Assembly: GCA_963580455.1 (NCBI GenBank)
Contig: OY756970.1
Location: forward strand, 15,624,001 to 15,688,000
From: Euonymus europaeus
Lineage: Eukaryota > Streptophyta > Magnoliopsida > Celastrales > Celastraceae
Length of the DNA: 64,000 bases
Direction of reading: 5' to 3'
Positions 33,990-44,413 of the stretch are shown piece after piece (position 1 is the stretch's first letter; the number at the start of each line of letters is the position of its first letter). The notes under the pieces were generated by a model. The model was not told the origin of the DNA. It saw only the letters and a list, made by a program, of their open reading frames with translations, and did not search any database. The translations under genes were made by a program, and so were the position numbers.

Positions 33990-36900
33990 ATGGAAGAATC
34001 AGCAGGTGGCATGATCAAATTGACTACTTCCAATTACTCGATGTGGAAGCCCAGGATGGAAGACATCCTTTATTCAAAGGATTTATATTTGCCTATCCTA
34101 GGCGATTCTGCCAGGCCCCACAAAACCATCAAGGAAGAAGGTACATCCAAAGAGACAGTTACCTCCATTGATGATGCTGCGTGGAACATACTTCACAGAA
34201 AGTGTGTTGGGGCAATTCGGCAATGGATTGATCAAAGAGTCTTCAATCTTTTTTCCCAAGAGACCAAAGCAGATGTCTTGTGGGAGAAAATTAAATCAGT
34301 TTGTGAACGAGAAAATGCTGTGAACAAATCCCGGTGGGTGCGGAAGTTGGTCAACATGAAGTACAGAGATGGACGCAGTATGTCAGAACATCTCAGTGAC
34401 TATCAAGGTGTAGTAAATCAATTAACTACACTAAAGATGGTGATCGATGAAGAACTGCAAGCATTGTTATTGCTCAGTTCACTGCCAGATAGCTGGGAGA
34501 CCTTGGTAGTGTCTCTCAGTAACTCAGCTCCAAATGGAAAGCTGAGTGTTGATGTAGTCTCAGATAGTATTCTAAATGAGGAGATGAGACGAGTTGAGCA
34601 CAAAGATGGAGGTGCAGAAGTTCTTGTCAACACAGGACAAGAAAGACGAGGCAGAAGCCAAAATCGAGATCGTCGAGGTAATGACAACCGAGGCAAGTCG
34701 AGGGGAAAATCCAAGTCAAGAAAGGACATTGAATGCTTCTATTGCAAGAAGAAAGGCCACATGAAGAAGAATTGTCGAATCTTTAGAAGGGACCAAGAAA
34801 GAGGCGAAGACAAAGGCGAAAGAGATGACGCTGCAGCCATAGCTGAAGGAGACATAGTCGTTGTCTGTGATGATGGTAGTATTAACCTCACATGCCACGA
34901 CAGTAGCAGTTGGGTCACTGATTCAGGTGCCTCATTTCACGTGACGGCAAATGTTGATTATTTTTCATCCTATACTAGTGGTGATTTCGGCCTAGTTAGG
35001 ATGGGAAATAATGGAGCTGCTAAAATCATTGGTATGAGAGATGTTTATCTGGAAACCAATGTTGGTTGTAAGTTGCACCTGAAAGATGTGCGACATGTTC
35101 CGGATATCCGCCTCAACCTAATTTCCGTTGGTCAACTTGATAATGAAGGCTATACCAACTACTTTGGTGAAGAAAAGTGGAAACTCACTAAAGGTTCTTT
35201 AGTGATAGCCAGAGGGAAGAAGATCAATTCTCTCTATGTGATGCAAGCATCTTTAATGAAGGGAGAGCTGAATATAGTCAAAGATGCCAGTGTTGAACTT
35301 TGGCATAAAAGACTTGGTCATTTAAGTGAGAAGGGGCTTCAGATGCTATCCAAAAAACATCTCTTGCCTAAGGTTAAAGACGTGCAGTTGAAGACTTGTA
35401 CTCATTGTTTGGCTGGAAAGCAACATAGAGTTGCATTTCGATCATTCCCTCCATCGAGAAAGCCAAACATTCTAGATCTGATCCACACCGATGTCTGTTA
35501 CATGAAGGAGAAAACTCTTGGTGGTTGTTTATATTTTGTTACTTTTATCGATGACCACTCAAGGAAGTTGTGGACGTTTGCACTCAGAACAAAAGATCAA
35601 GTTCTGGAAGAATTCAAGAATTTCCATATCATGGTGGAAAGACAGACAGGAAGAAAATTGAAGTGTGTTCGTGCTGACAATGGTGGTGAATACAGAGGTC
35701 CGTTTGAAGAGTATTGTAGAAGTCATGGAATCCGACTTCAGAAATCGGTGCCTAAAACACCTCAGCACAATGGTGTGGCGGAGAGAATGAATAGGAGCAT
35801 TTGTGAACGTGTCAAGTGTATGCTCTCTGATGCAAAATTGCCTAACCCGTTTTGGGGTGAAGCAATGAGAACGGCAGTTGACTTAATTAATTTGTCACCC
35901 TCAGTTCCTTTGGATGGAGATATCCCAGAGAGAGTCTGGACTGGAAAGGATGTTTCCTACAACCAGTTGAAAATGTTCGGCTGTAGAGCTTTTGTACATA
36001 TCCCAAAGGACGAAAGGTCTAAGCTTGATAATAAAGCTAGACAATGTATTTTCTTGGGATATGGACATGACGAGTTCGGGTACAGAATGTGGGACCCGAT
36101 AGAGAAGAAACTTATCAGAAGCAGAGATGTTGTATTTCTTGAAGACCAGACGATTCAAGACTTTGAGAAGGCTGAAAAGCCTAAAACCTCTGCTGAAATT
36201 CCAGTTAATTTGGATCCAGTACCACTACCAACAGTGATTGATGATTACGGGGGAGTTGAACAAGAATCTGAAGAAGATAATCTTGCTGATGATAACCAAA
36301 ATCAACAAGTTGATGAAAATGAGGAAGCTCCAGAAGAAGAACCTCATTTAAGAAGATCTAGTAGAGAACGTCAACTCTCTACAAGATATCCAGCAAGTGA
36401 GTATGTATTGGTAGCTGACGGGGGAGAGCCTGAGAGTTATGATGATGTCATGGCTCATGAGAAGAAGAACGAATGGTTCAAAGCCATGCAAGATGAGATG
36501 AATTCCTTGCATGAAAATCATACTTATGATTTGATGAAACTTCCTAATGGAAGGCGAGCACTCAGGAACAAATGGGTGTTCAAGTTGAAAACTGAAGAAG
36601 GCAATCAGCCAAGGTACAAGGCTCGACTGGTAGTGAAAGGGTTTGGTCAAAAGAAAGGAATTGACTTTGAAGAAATATTCTCACCAGTCGTGAAGATGAA
36701 TTCAATTCGAGTTGTACTTGGATTAGCTGCCAGTTTGAACCTTGAAATTGAGCAGTTAGATGTGAAAACTGCATTCCTTCATGGTGACCTAGAAGAGGAG
36801 ATATACATGGAGCAGCCGGAAGGGTTCAAAACTAAAGGCAAAGAGCACTTGGTGTGCCGGTTGAAAAGAAGCCTGTACGGATTGAAGCAAGCACCGCGAC

Positions 36901-37988
36901 AGTGGTACAAGAGGTTTGACTCATTTATGATGGATCATAAATATGGAAGAACCACCTCTGACTACTGTGTTTATTTCAAGAAATTTTCTGACGGTAATTT
37001 CATTATCCTTTTGCTATATGTTGACGACATGTTAATTGTTGGTCAAGATACTTCAAAGATTGATCAGTTGAAGAAGGAGCTCAACAAGTCTTTTGCTATG
37101 AAAGACTTAGGACCAGCAAAGCAAATACTTGGGATGAAAATTTCCAGAGATCGACAGAATAGAAAGTTGTGGCTATCTCAGGAACGGTACATTGAAAAGG
37201 TGTTGGAGAGGTTTCATATGAACAAAGCAAAACCAGTTTCCTCTCCACTCGCAAATCATTTCAAGCTGAGCTCTAGCCAAAGTCCCAAAAGTGCAGAAGA
37301 AAAGGCTGAAATGAAGAAAGTACCCTACCAATCCGCAGTTGGTAGTTTGATGTATGCCATGGTTTGTACGAGACCAGATATTGCTTATGCAGTTGGTATG
37401 GTAAGTAGATTTCTTTCAAATCCTGGAAAAGAACATTGGGCAGCGGTGAAATGGATTCTCAGGTATCTCAGAGGTACTTCGAATGTTTGTTTATGTTTTG
37501 GCACTAACAAAACTGTGCTAGATGGTTTCACCGATGCAGACATGGCAGGGGATGTTGATTCCAGAAATTCAACTTCTGGGTACTTAATTACTTTTGCTGG
37601 GGGAGCAGTGTCATGGCAGTCAAGGCTACAAAAATGTGTAGCATTATCAACCACTGAGGCTGAGTACATTGCAGTTACTGAAGGTTGCAAAGAAATGTTG
37701 TGGTTGAAAAAATTCCTACATGAGTTAGGAATGTTGCAAGAGAAGTATGTCATTTATTGTGACAGTCAAAGTGCTATTCATCTGTGTAAGAATCCGACTT
37801 TTCACTCAAGGTCAAAACATATTGATGTAAGATATCACTGGATATGTGATATTCTTGATCAGAAACTTCTACAGTTAGAGAAAGTGCACACAGATGATAA
37901 TGGATCTGATATGTTGACCAACGCGTTACCGCGGGAAAAGCTCCAAGTTTGCAAAAGCATCGCAGGCTTGGTGGAGCCTCCAATGTGA
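33990..37988 (+). CDS. Copia gag-pol polyprotein, intact frame
   Basis: One open frame of 1332 residues starts at ATG 33990, just 24 bases past the LTR. A 24-base in-frame extension begins with GTG inside the primer site and is unlikely to be translated. Gag carries a CCHC knuckle (CFYCKKKGHMKKNC, about residue 248). The aspartic protease has DSGAS near 310. Integrase has the zinc HHCC at about 437-475 and a D-D-E set in HTDVC, RADNGGEY and VAERMNR near 499, 561 and 597. Reverse transcriptase has YVDDM near 1009. RNase H has TDADMAG, TTEAEYIA and CDSQSAIH near 1181-1260. All catalytic residues are present, so the protein could be functional. The clade is Tork/Tnt1-like by recall of the gag and integrase text. 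Confidence 0.95.
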   Translation: MEESAGGMIKLTTSNYSMWKPRMEDILYSKDLYLPILGDSARPHKTIKEEGTSKETVTSIDDAAWNILHRKCVGAIRQWIDQRVFNLFSQETKADVLWEKIKSVCERENAVNKSRWVRKLVNMKYRDGRSMSEHLSDYQGVVNQLTTLKMVIDEELQALLLLSSLPDSWETLVVSLSNSAPNGKLSVDVVSDSILNEEMRRVEHKDGGAEVLVNTGQERRGRSQNRDRRGNDNRGKSRGKSKSRKDIECFYCKKKGHMKKNCRIFRRDQERGEDKGERDDAAAIAEGDIVVVCDDGSINLTCHDSSSWVTDSGASFHVTANVDYFSSYTSGDFGLVRMGNNGAAKIIGMRDVYLETNVGCKLHLKDVRHVPDIRLNLISVGQLDNEGYTNYFGEEKWKLTKGSLVIARGKKINSLYVMQASLMKGELNIVKDASVELWHKRLGHLSEKGLQMLSKKHLLPKVKDVQLKTCTHCLAGKQHRVAFRSFPPSRKPNILDLIHTDVCYMKEKTLGGCLYFVTFIDDHSRKLWTFALRTKDQVLEEFKNFHIMVERQTGRKLKCVRADNGGEYRGPFEEYCRSHGIRLQKSVPKTPQHNGVAERMNRSICERVKCMLSDAKLPNPFWGEAMRTAVDLINLSPSVPLDGDIPERVWTGKDVSYNQLKMFGCRAFVHIPKDERSKLDNKARQCIFLGYGHDEFGYRMWDPIEKKLIRSRDVVFLEDQTIQDFEKAEKPKTSAEIPVNLDPVPLPTVIDDYGGVEQESEEDNLADDNQNQQVDENEEAPEEEPHLRRSSRERQLSTRYPASEYVLVADGGEPESYDDVMAHEKKNEWFKAMQDEMNSLHENHTYDLMKLPNGRRALRNKWVFKLKTEEGNQPRYKARLVVKGFGQKKGIDFEEIFSPVVKMNSIRVVLGLAASLNLEIEQLDVKTAFLHGDLEEEIYMEQPEGFKTKGKEHLVCRLKRSLYGLKQAPRQWYKRFDSFMMDHKYGRTTSDYCVYFKKFSDGNFIILLLYVDDMLIVGQDTSKIDQLKKELNKSFAMKDLGPAKQILGMKISRDRQNRKLWLSQERYIEKVLERFHMNKAKPVSSPLANHFKLSSSQSPKSAEEKAEMKKVPYQSAVGSLMYAMVCTRPDIAYAVGMVSRFLSNPGKEHWAAVKWILRYLRGTSNVCLCFGTNKTVLDGFTDADMAGDVDSRNSTSGYLITFAGGAVSWQSRLQKCVALSTTEAEYIAVTEGCKEMLWLKKFLHELGMLQEKYVIYCDSQSAIHLCKNPTFHSRSKHIDVRYHWICDILDQKLLQLEKVHTDDNGSDMLTNALPREKLQVCKSIAGLVEPPM

Positions 37989-38111
37989 AAGAAGAGATTC
38001 GTTGGTCCACTTTTATGGTGGGGTGGTACCTACAAGAGAGAGTTACACCGTTATAAAAAAAAATGATTCGTGAGTAGCAAGGTTACAGACTTACTGCATT
38101 TCCCCACATGA

Positions 38112-38126
38112 GGTTGTAGGGGAAGA
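38112..38126 (+). promoter_or_regulatory. Polypurine tract of the Copia element
   Basis: GGTTGTAGGGGAAGA lies immediately before the right LTR and is the expected plus-strand priming site. Confidence 0.65.
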
Positions 38127-38128
38127 TT

Positions 38129-38825
38129 TGTTAGGTAGTAGTACACCTCATGTGGTATACTACATTCTACATTTCACATTTGGTAGTCATATTTGGTGGA
38201 TGAAACTTGTTTAAGGTCAAGAATGGTTGGTTAGGCAAGTTAGACAAGTTAGGCAAATTAGGCAAGTTAGGCAAGTTAGGCAAATTTCCAATTTGCATTT
38301 CATCTATAAATAGATGGGTAATTTCATTGTGAAGATACACAAGTGAAGAAGAGGAAAAAACTTGAGAGAGTTTTTGGAGAGTGCCTGCAAAGAGTTGTTT
38401 CTTGCAGAGAAAGAGAGAGTGAGTGAGTAATACACTAGGTGTATTAGGGGTTTGGGTGAGTGTTTCCAAATTATTATTTCACTCTTGTATCCTGTAGTGG
38501 AGTGTACTACAGAAGATTGTTGTATCCATTATTTTAATAGTGGAAGTTTTTAGCTGGACTACGGTCCCGTGATTTTTCCCTGTGAAGGGTTTTCCACGTA
38601 AAAATTCTGGTGCAGTTATTGTTGGTTCTTCTGTCTACTTATCGATCAAGTAAGTTGTTATGATATATTGTGCTATTAATTGCATGTCTAGGAAAATTCT
38701 GTCTAAGGAGATTGGTATTTAAGTGGACCAGTGTGTCCCTCCAATCTTTCCTGAGAATTTACCTGGTGTAATTAGTGGTATAATTGTTCATATACTCTTC
38801 ACTTGTATCGATTCATTTCTCAACA
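38129..38825 (+). repeat. Right (3') LTR of the Copia element
   Basis: It is 697 bp, starts TGTTAGGTAGTAGTACACC and ends TTCATTTCTCAACA. Compared with the left LTR it carries an expanded array of CAAGTTAGG units at 38229-38286, which accounts for most of the 35-bp length difference. Confidence 0.95.
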
Positions 38826-38830
38826 GAAAA

Positions 38831-39079
38831 GACTGGAACTGTATGTACAACAACAAAAAGAACTCTGTGTTTGAGCTTTTGAGTATGGACTATGGAGGGT
38901 GGTGTGAGGTTAGACTTCTTCACTTTATGCTTAAAATTAATTCCTGCGATGTTCATCTTCTTGCCCGGCACGTTGGAATTTTGGATTGTTTGTGCCTTTG
39001 TGGTCTTCTGACAAAACTCTGCTGTTGATATAGCTAAAACGCATCGGTTTTAGCAATATACAAGAGAAACATAGATTAA
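38831..39079. other. Flank between Copia element and MITE
   Basis: Nothing recognisable was found. A weak frame crosses the LTR end and is not a gene. Confidence 0.4.
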
Positions 39080-39409
39080 GAGCAAGTGCATCATTGCACT
39101 TAAAAATAAATACTCAAAATTTTAGAATATGTAAAAAAAGTGATAAGAAGAAAAATATGTAAAAAACGAAAAAGTTATATTAGGAGAGGTGTTTTAGAGT
39201 AAAAAAAAGTAAAAAAATTATATTGAAAGATGTGCACACTTGATATTTAGAGAGTTTGATAATAGAGAGTGAAAAAATTGTATTGAAATATGTGTTTTTA
39301 TTGATGTGGATATATTAAGAGACGTGTTTTATTGATGTGAATAAATAAGTGATATCCAATTGAAAATTTTGTAGTAGCTCGATAGCCAATATCCATTGTA
39401 ATTTGACTC
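39080..39409. mobile_element. MITE, GAGCA...TGCTC family, copy 5 (opposite orientation)
   Basis: It starts GAGCAAGTGCATCATTGCAC and ends CATTGTAATTTGACTC, a diverged inverted repeat. The interior TTGTATTGAAATATGTGTTT is the reverse complement of the AAACACATATTTCAATACAA shared by copies 2 and 3, so the orientation is inverted. Confidence 0.7.
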
Positions 39410-40049
39410 ACTTTGAAAAGCACATTTGTATATATGGCATGTTTATTTTTCGTGTATTTTATGTTTTCATTTTTTCGAAAAACAAAAATAATCCCTAAAA
39501 TAAAAACACGTTTGGTTGCCCATCTTAGAAAACAACTCTGAAAACCACTTCAAAACAGAAAACGTAAAAAGACAGGTTTCTTGAAAAACTAGAAAACACA
39601 AAAACATAAAACAGACCACACATATTATCGTTCTTTGTTTTTTTGCAATATTTATAAGCAACCATGATTATTGTATATCACAAAATATATAGAAGCAGTC
39701 ATCACTCATTGCCATGATCAGTTATGACAGCAAATGATGAGAGATTCTTCCATTCTTTAGAATCTTCCTGGCCTCTGGTTATGTCGATGAGAATCCATAA
39801 GGACCATAACTTCAAAAATCCGTTTAAACAGACCCTAAGAAGGATTTGAAGAGTAAACTGGCAAAAGATGAGCAGAAAGACATACTTACATTCTGAAGAA
39901 GAAATCCCTAATATACATCAAGATATCTTGAGGTATATTTAAACAATTAATGGGTTTTGTTCCTGCTAAAAAATGTTACGGCAGCGGGATAAAACTTTAC
40001 AAAGTATAGATAGATTGGTTTTCTTTCCTGAAGAATTCAAAAGGTATCT
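39410..40049. other. Intergenic, no gene seen
   Basis: AT-rich and without recognisable coding or repeat structure. Confidence 0.45.
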
Positions 40050-41440
40050 GAAAGTAAGATTCTCTCGTCCTTCCTTCCGCTTCCTAGATCTCTTGGACTC
40101 CCATGGTGGTACACAGCCTCTGACAGGGACACTTCCCTCTGAGGCATCGACATTGAAGACAAGAAACTGAAGGCACTTCTCAGTTTCTTCTTGTCACCGT
40201 CTCTTCCTTCGATATCAGGGTCATGTGGCATAGTGGCAGCCTTAAGGGATTCAAGGAATATGCAGTTGCATAGGGAACCTGCAAGGAAGGGACAGAGACA
40301 GAGAAAGCAAGGGACATCACATTGTCATTATACTATTTGTTGAGGTGTAAAAGGGAGTAACGGGTATGAGGAAAAAAAGAGGAAAATTTATAATGGCATC
40401 ACAAATTGATCATATTTAAGACTTAGAATCATGACAGTCAAAAGGAACCAGTTTTTTTTGTTTATATGAAGGATGAGCTTTGGGGTTTATTTGAATGCGT
40501 CAAGAAATTCAAGAAAGCGTTGCAAGAGAATCAAAATGTGCATATGAAGATCTAAGCAAGAAAAATAAGGCCGGAGATAGAAACTGCATAGCAGATACAG
40601 TATGCCATCCCCGCCCCCACTACTTCACTGTTAATACTTAATAGTTTCATTGTGCACTGAATCACTTAATCTGAAGCTCAAGTATAAACAGGTGACTTGA
40701 AAAACTTTTCAATTATTCTTGACTATCAGTAGATAGACTTGAAACTTTCACACGCATGAGTCACAAGGTGCATGATATAGAGAAACATACCGATTCACCC
40801 ATTTTGGAATGGGGTTCCCAGTCAGTTTGTAACATATATCATTCCAAAAATGGTTGCAGTTCTCAGCAAAAAAGTGATAGGTATCCCCATTGTAATTTGC
40901 AGATTGGTGCTCCATGAACTCTCTAACCTGGAAATGATCCAAGCATGTTGTCCCCATGAACCCTCTACACCATGAACTGTATCATGCATTAGGAGAATCA
41001 GAAAACAGTTGCATGCATCATGAACATAATACCGCTTGAGTTAGAAAGGAAAGCAAGACAAAAGTATATGGTAATTACGTTATAGACCCACAATATAAAA
41101 TTGCTAATTTAGTTCAAGTGTTCAACGATCCTAATCATGACTTACTGTCATTGCATATTATATAGACCAAAAAGTTCGCTCCTACAAAAATGGTTAGGTT
41201 CCTTTTAATAATGGGGAATGGGGGAAAGATTTTAAATACAGAAAGCTAACCTTCCACTCCAGAATGAACGATGCCTACGCCAGCCCAATAGACATAGCCA
41301 TTAATGGGCGTTAAGTCATACACATTCAGGTAGACTAGTGAAAATACACAGAAATTGATGGTTCAATTAACCCCCCTCAAACGAAGAGATACAACTGAGT
41401 GCGACGGTGCCACCCAATCCTTGGCCTCAATTTCATGTTT
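40050..41440 (-). pseudogene. deSI-like (PPPDE) peptidase pseudogene
   Basis: Exon pieces lie in order on the minus strand. MKLRPRIGWHRR (near 41435) has a shift into a VVSLRLRG-like tail. YLNVYDLTPINGYVYWAGVG then IVHSGVE (41338-41251, good donor) follows. FMGTTCLDHFQVREFM, NYNGDTYHFFAENCNHF and LTGNPIPKWVNR (40963-40791, good donor) come next. Last is SLCNCIFLESLKAATMPHDP then KKKLRSAFSFLSSMSMPQRE (40278 down to about 40110), shifting into GCVPPWESKRS. The family are deubiquitinating/desumoylating-type cysteine peptidases; catalytic His (HSGVE) and Cys (NCNHF) are present. The exon between HSGVE and GTTCLD is missing (no match at 40970-41245) and at least two frameshifts occur, so I call it a pseudogene. 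Arabidopsis At4g17486-like proteins are the nearest family I recall. Confidence 0.83.
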
Positions 41441-42382
41441 AAGGATGAAACCGGTAAGTCACTACCTAGTTTCAACCTGAAAATTTGAAGTCATGTGATT
41501 ATTGCTCCATGAAAAGGAAAACTGCAAACGATAACAATATCGTTTTCAAATAAGCATGCCTTCTATAGGAGAAAACGATTCGTCTATTTCACTAGCTACC
41601 AACAATATCCGACAATCATTTATATAGAAAAATGGCATAATGCATATCAGTGTCATATCATGTGAGCTTCCTTCGGAACAAAAGAATATAATGGGTATTA
41701 TAGTCGAACACATTTACAGAGGAAATATGATGATAGTCATGTGATAATGCCTCTAGTCCTCCTCTACCGAGCCACTTCACTTTTCCATGAAGTCGACAAA
41801 AGCATTTATTATGTGATTAAAAAAATGTGAATACATATTTTCTAAGTAAATAGAAATAACACCGGCAAACAAGCGATCCATTTAAGTATAAGAGTGAACT
41901 AGATGTGTAAGCAAGTTTAAATAGAAAATTAATTGCTGAAACAAATTGCACAGACATGCACATACATGTGCAGAGGAAAAGAGGCCAGGACAGGTGATTG
42001 GTTTCTGTTTAATTTTCTAGTATGCTAACTACAGAGAAGTGGTAGTTGTTCTAAAACTCTTATATATCTTTCCAGATTTCAAGATATTTGTGAAAATTGA
42101 GTCTATTTTCACTATGTAACTTAGATTCATAATGAAAATTCATACACTAGGAGGGACAATAGAAACTGTCTTGACGTAAACTAACTAGGATGTTAGTAGA
42201 AACAATAGTAGTCTGCCAACCTATTATTACAAAACACATACCCCTGAATCTGATTGGAGACTTCATCCTCATTGCAGAATCATTAAGCTTTTATAGACCG
42301 CTAAAATCATGTACTGATACATCCGAACTTTCAAATCCCATAGCTATCAACAGCATTTGCAACATCAGGTTGCATGTATAAC
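41441..42382. other. Intergenic, no gene seen
   Basis: AT-rich. It includes the presumed 3' untranslated region of the downstream PPR gene. Confidence 0.45.
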
Positions 42383-44413
42383 CTAATTTGATGAGAAAGA
42401 CTTGGATATTTCAAGTATCTCTGCAGTCAAAAAATCTAGCATTGAATATATAGCTTTTGTCTTTGAGTGAGTGATATCACCAGATGTAAATGCATGAACC
42501 CCACAATCCACATAAACCCAACTACAACCAGAAAGTTTCGTCACTGAATTTCCCTTCATCATGTTCCTAATCCTCCCCATCTCAGTCCAATTTCCTTCAG
42601 AAGCATAGACATTAGCCAACTGCACATATCGAGCCCCATTATCTCCTTCAATTCTTAATAGTTTCTTCTCAGTTTCTATTGCCAATTTTGTATTCCTGTT
42701 TAGATTACAAGCATTCAACAGGGCTCCCAAGATTGCTGCATCTTGTTTCATAGGAATCGCTTTCATGAGTTCTACAGCTTTCTCTAGTTGATTAGCCCTC
42801 CCATATAGATCAATCATGCATGCATAGTGGTCAATCTGAGGCAGAATATGGTAGTCTTTTAACATACTGTTAAAGTATTTTTCACCCAGTTCCACCAAGC
42901 CGGAGTGTCGGCAAGCCGACAGAAGCGCAATAAATGTAACTGCATCCGGTTTGAATCCTTTCTCCAACAAATCCTGAAACAGTTTAACAGCTCTGTTTAC
43001 ATGCCCATGGTGAGCATAACCAGCTATCATTACATTATAAAGTACCAAGTCTCTTTCGGTAGCTGTCCAAAATATTTTCTCTGCATATCTTAAATTCCCA
43101 CACTTTGAATACATATCAACCATTGCACTGATCAGCTTCTCATCCATTTTGAGACCCAATCTCAATACATAACCATGAATCTGATTTCCAGGATCCAGGA
43201 AAGCTTGTAGAGCACAGGCTCCCAGAACACTGACAAGGATCAAAGCATCAGGAACTATTCCTTCGTCTGCTCTAAACTCCCTCAAGAGTTCAAACGCCGC
43301 TTCACATTTCTGCGATTTGACATATCCTGAAAATAAAGCAGTCCAAACAACAGCATTCTTTTCCACCAATGAATCAAAGAGTCTTCGGGCTTCCAACATG
43401 TTGCCTTGCAGTGAATATCCCACAATCATTGATGAAATAGAAAAAGTGTTCTCAATCACATTTTCTGAATGAACTTTCTCTGCATACTTCATATTATCGC
43501 ATTTGCAATAGACATCAACAATACCGCTGCTTATAAATGGATTTGATGTGAACCCCCTTTTCAAAACCCATGAATGAGCTTCCTTTCCAAGTTTCAAACT
43601 TCTCAAACCAGCACAAGCACTCAAAACACTCGCAAGCGTATGCTCATTATACCTAACTTGATCCTCCCCCATACGTATGAACAATTTCATTGCCGTCTCC
43701 TCATAACCATTTTGAACATGCCCAGAAATCAATGTATTCCAAGATATTGTATCATTCATCTCAGGCTCTCTCCAAAACAAACTCAAAGCCATTTCCATCT
43801 CCCCCTTCCTACAACATGCTGCCACCATTGCATTCTTCGTGACCAAATCAAGAATGTCTCTGCATCCCTCGAACACCTTACAAGCCTCTTCAAAACACCC
43901 GCATTTGGAGTACATATCAATCAAAGAACTTAAAGCAAATCTACTCCTATCATTTCCTGTTTTTAGCTTATACGAATGCAACTGCCTCCCATAGCTAGCA
44001 AGTGACAGCTTAGCAGTGAGGTTAACCATTGTTGTTAGGGTGAACTCATCAACCCCAACAAGAGAAGGGAGCTTCTGCATCTCCACAAATAAGTTAAAGG
44101 CGTGAGTTTCATACCCTTCGGTGCCGGCATAGCCCGATAACATTGAGTTATATGTGACCAAGTCCTTTTGAGAAGCAGTGTTGAACAGAGCTTGCGCTTC
44201 TGTTAAATTATTGGACTTTATGCAGGCGGATATGATTGCGTTCCACGAGAAGACATTTCGGTCGGGAATTTCATCGAACAGTCTGTGAGCCTCTTGTATA
44301 AAGCCATGCTTACCGTACAAGTGGACTAGTTGGTTTGATGCCATAGTTGTTGGTGTCCAACCAGTCTTGATGTTATGAACATGAAACAAGAAGCCATCTT
44401 TTAGCGACTTCAT
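42383..44413 (-). CDS. Pentatricopeptide repeat protein, PLS-E class (At3g18840-like)
   Basis: A single exon encodes 676 residues, against 678 for Arabidopsis At3g18840. The start MKSLKDGFLFH aligns with the recalled MKCLKDGFLHH of that protein, which supports this Met. PLS repeats run throughout (NVFSWNAIISACIKSNNLTE, DTISWNTLISGHVQNGYEE, NAVVWTALFSGYVKS, DLVLYNVMIAGYAHHGHVNR). The protein ends with an E/E+ region (ILGALLNACNLNRNTKLA, SGCSWVYVDCGVHAFTSGD) and lacks a DYW domain. E-class PPR proteins bind organellar transcripts and recruit editing partners. No obvious long transit peptide precedes the repeats. No lesion is seen, and the length conservation argues that it is functional. Confidence 0.93.
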   Translation of the reverse strand: MKSLKDGFLFHVHNIKTGWTPTTMASNQLVHLYGKHGFIQEAHRLFDEIPDRNVFSWNAIISACIKSNNLTEAQALFNTASQKDLVTYNSMLSGYAGTEGYETHAFNLFVEMQKLPSLVGVDEFTLTTMVNLTAKLSLASYGRQLHSYKLKTGNDRSRFALSSLIDMYSKCGCFEEACKVFEGCRDILDLVTKNAMVAACCRKGEMEMALSLFWREPEMNDTISWNTLISGHVQNGYEETAMKLFIRMGEDQVRYNEHTLASVLSACAGLRSLKLGKEAHSWVLKRGFTSNPFISSGIVDVYCKCDNMKYAEKVHSENVIENTFSISSMIVGYSLQGNMLEARRLFDSLVEKNAVVWTALFSGYVKSQKCEAAFELLREFRADEGIVPDALILVSVLGACALQAFLDPGNQIHGYVLRLGLKMDEKLISAMVDMYSKCGNLRYAEKIFWTATERDLVLYNVMIAGYAHHGHVNRAVKLFQDLLEKGFKPDAVTFIALLSACRHSGLVELGEKYFNSMLKDYHILPQIDHYACMIDLYGRANQLEKAVELMKAIPMKQDAAILGALLNACNLNRNTKLAIETEKKLLRIEGDNGARYVQLANVYASEGNWTEMGRIRNMMKGNSVTKLSGCSWVYVDCGVHAFTSGDITHSKTKAIYSMLDFLTAEILEISKSFSSN

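Larger units (their letters stand above)
31118..38830 (+). mobile_element. Copia (Tork/Tnt1-like) LTR retrotransposon with 5-bp target duplications
   Basis: The element runs 31123-38825 and is flanked by GAAAA at 31118-31122 and 38826-38830. It has TG...CA LTRs, a tRNA-iMet-type primer site, one uninterrupted gag-pol frame in the Copia order (integrase before reverse transcriptase) and a polypurine tract. The left LTR carries a later insertion (31761-33936). Excluding that insertion and a short internal array, the two LTRs differ at roughly 13 positions over about 660 bp, which suggests a fairly recent insertion. Confidence 0.95.

Noticed and set aside
40748..40957. A 69-codon stand-alone gene
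   Set aside because: It is a single exon of a deSI-like gene plus intron read-through after the KWVNR donor.
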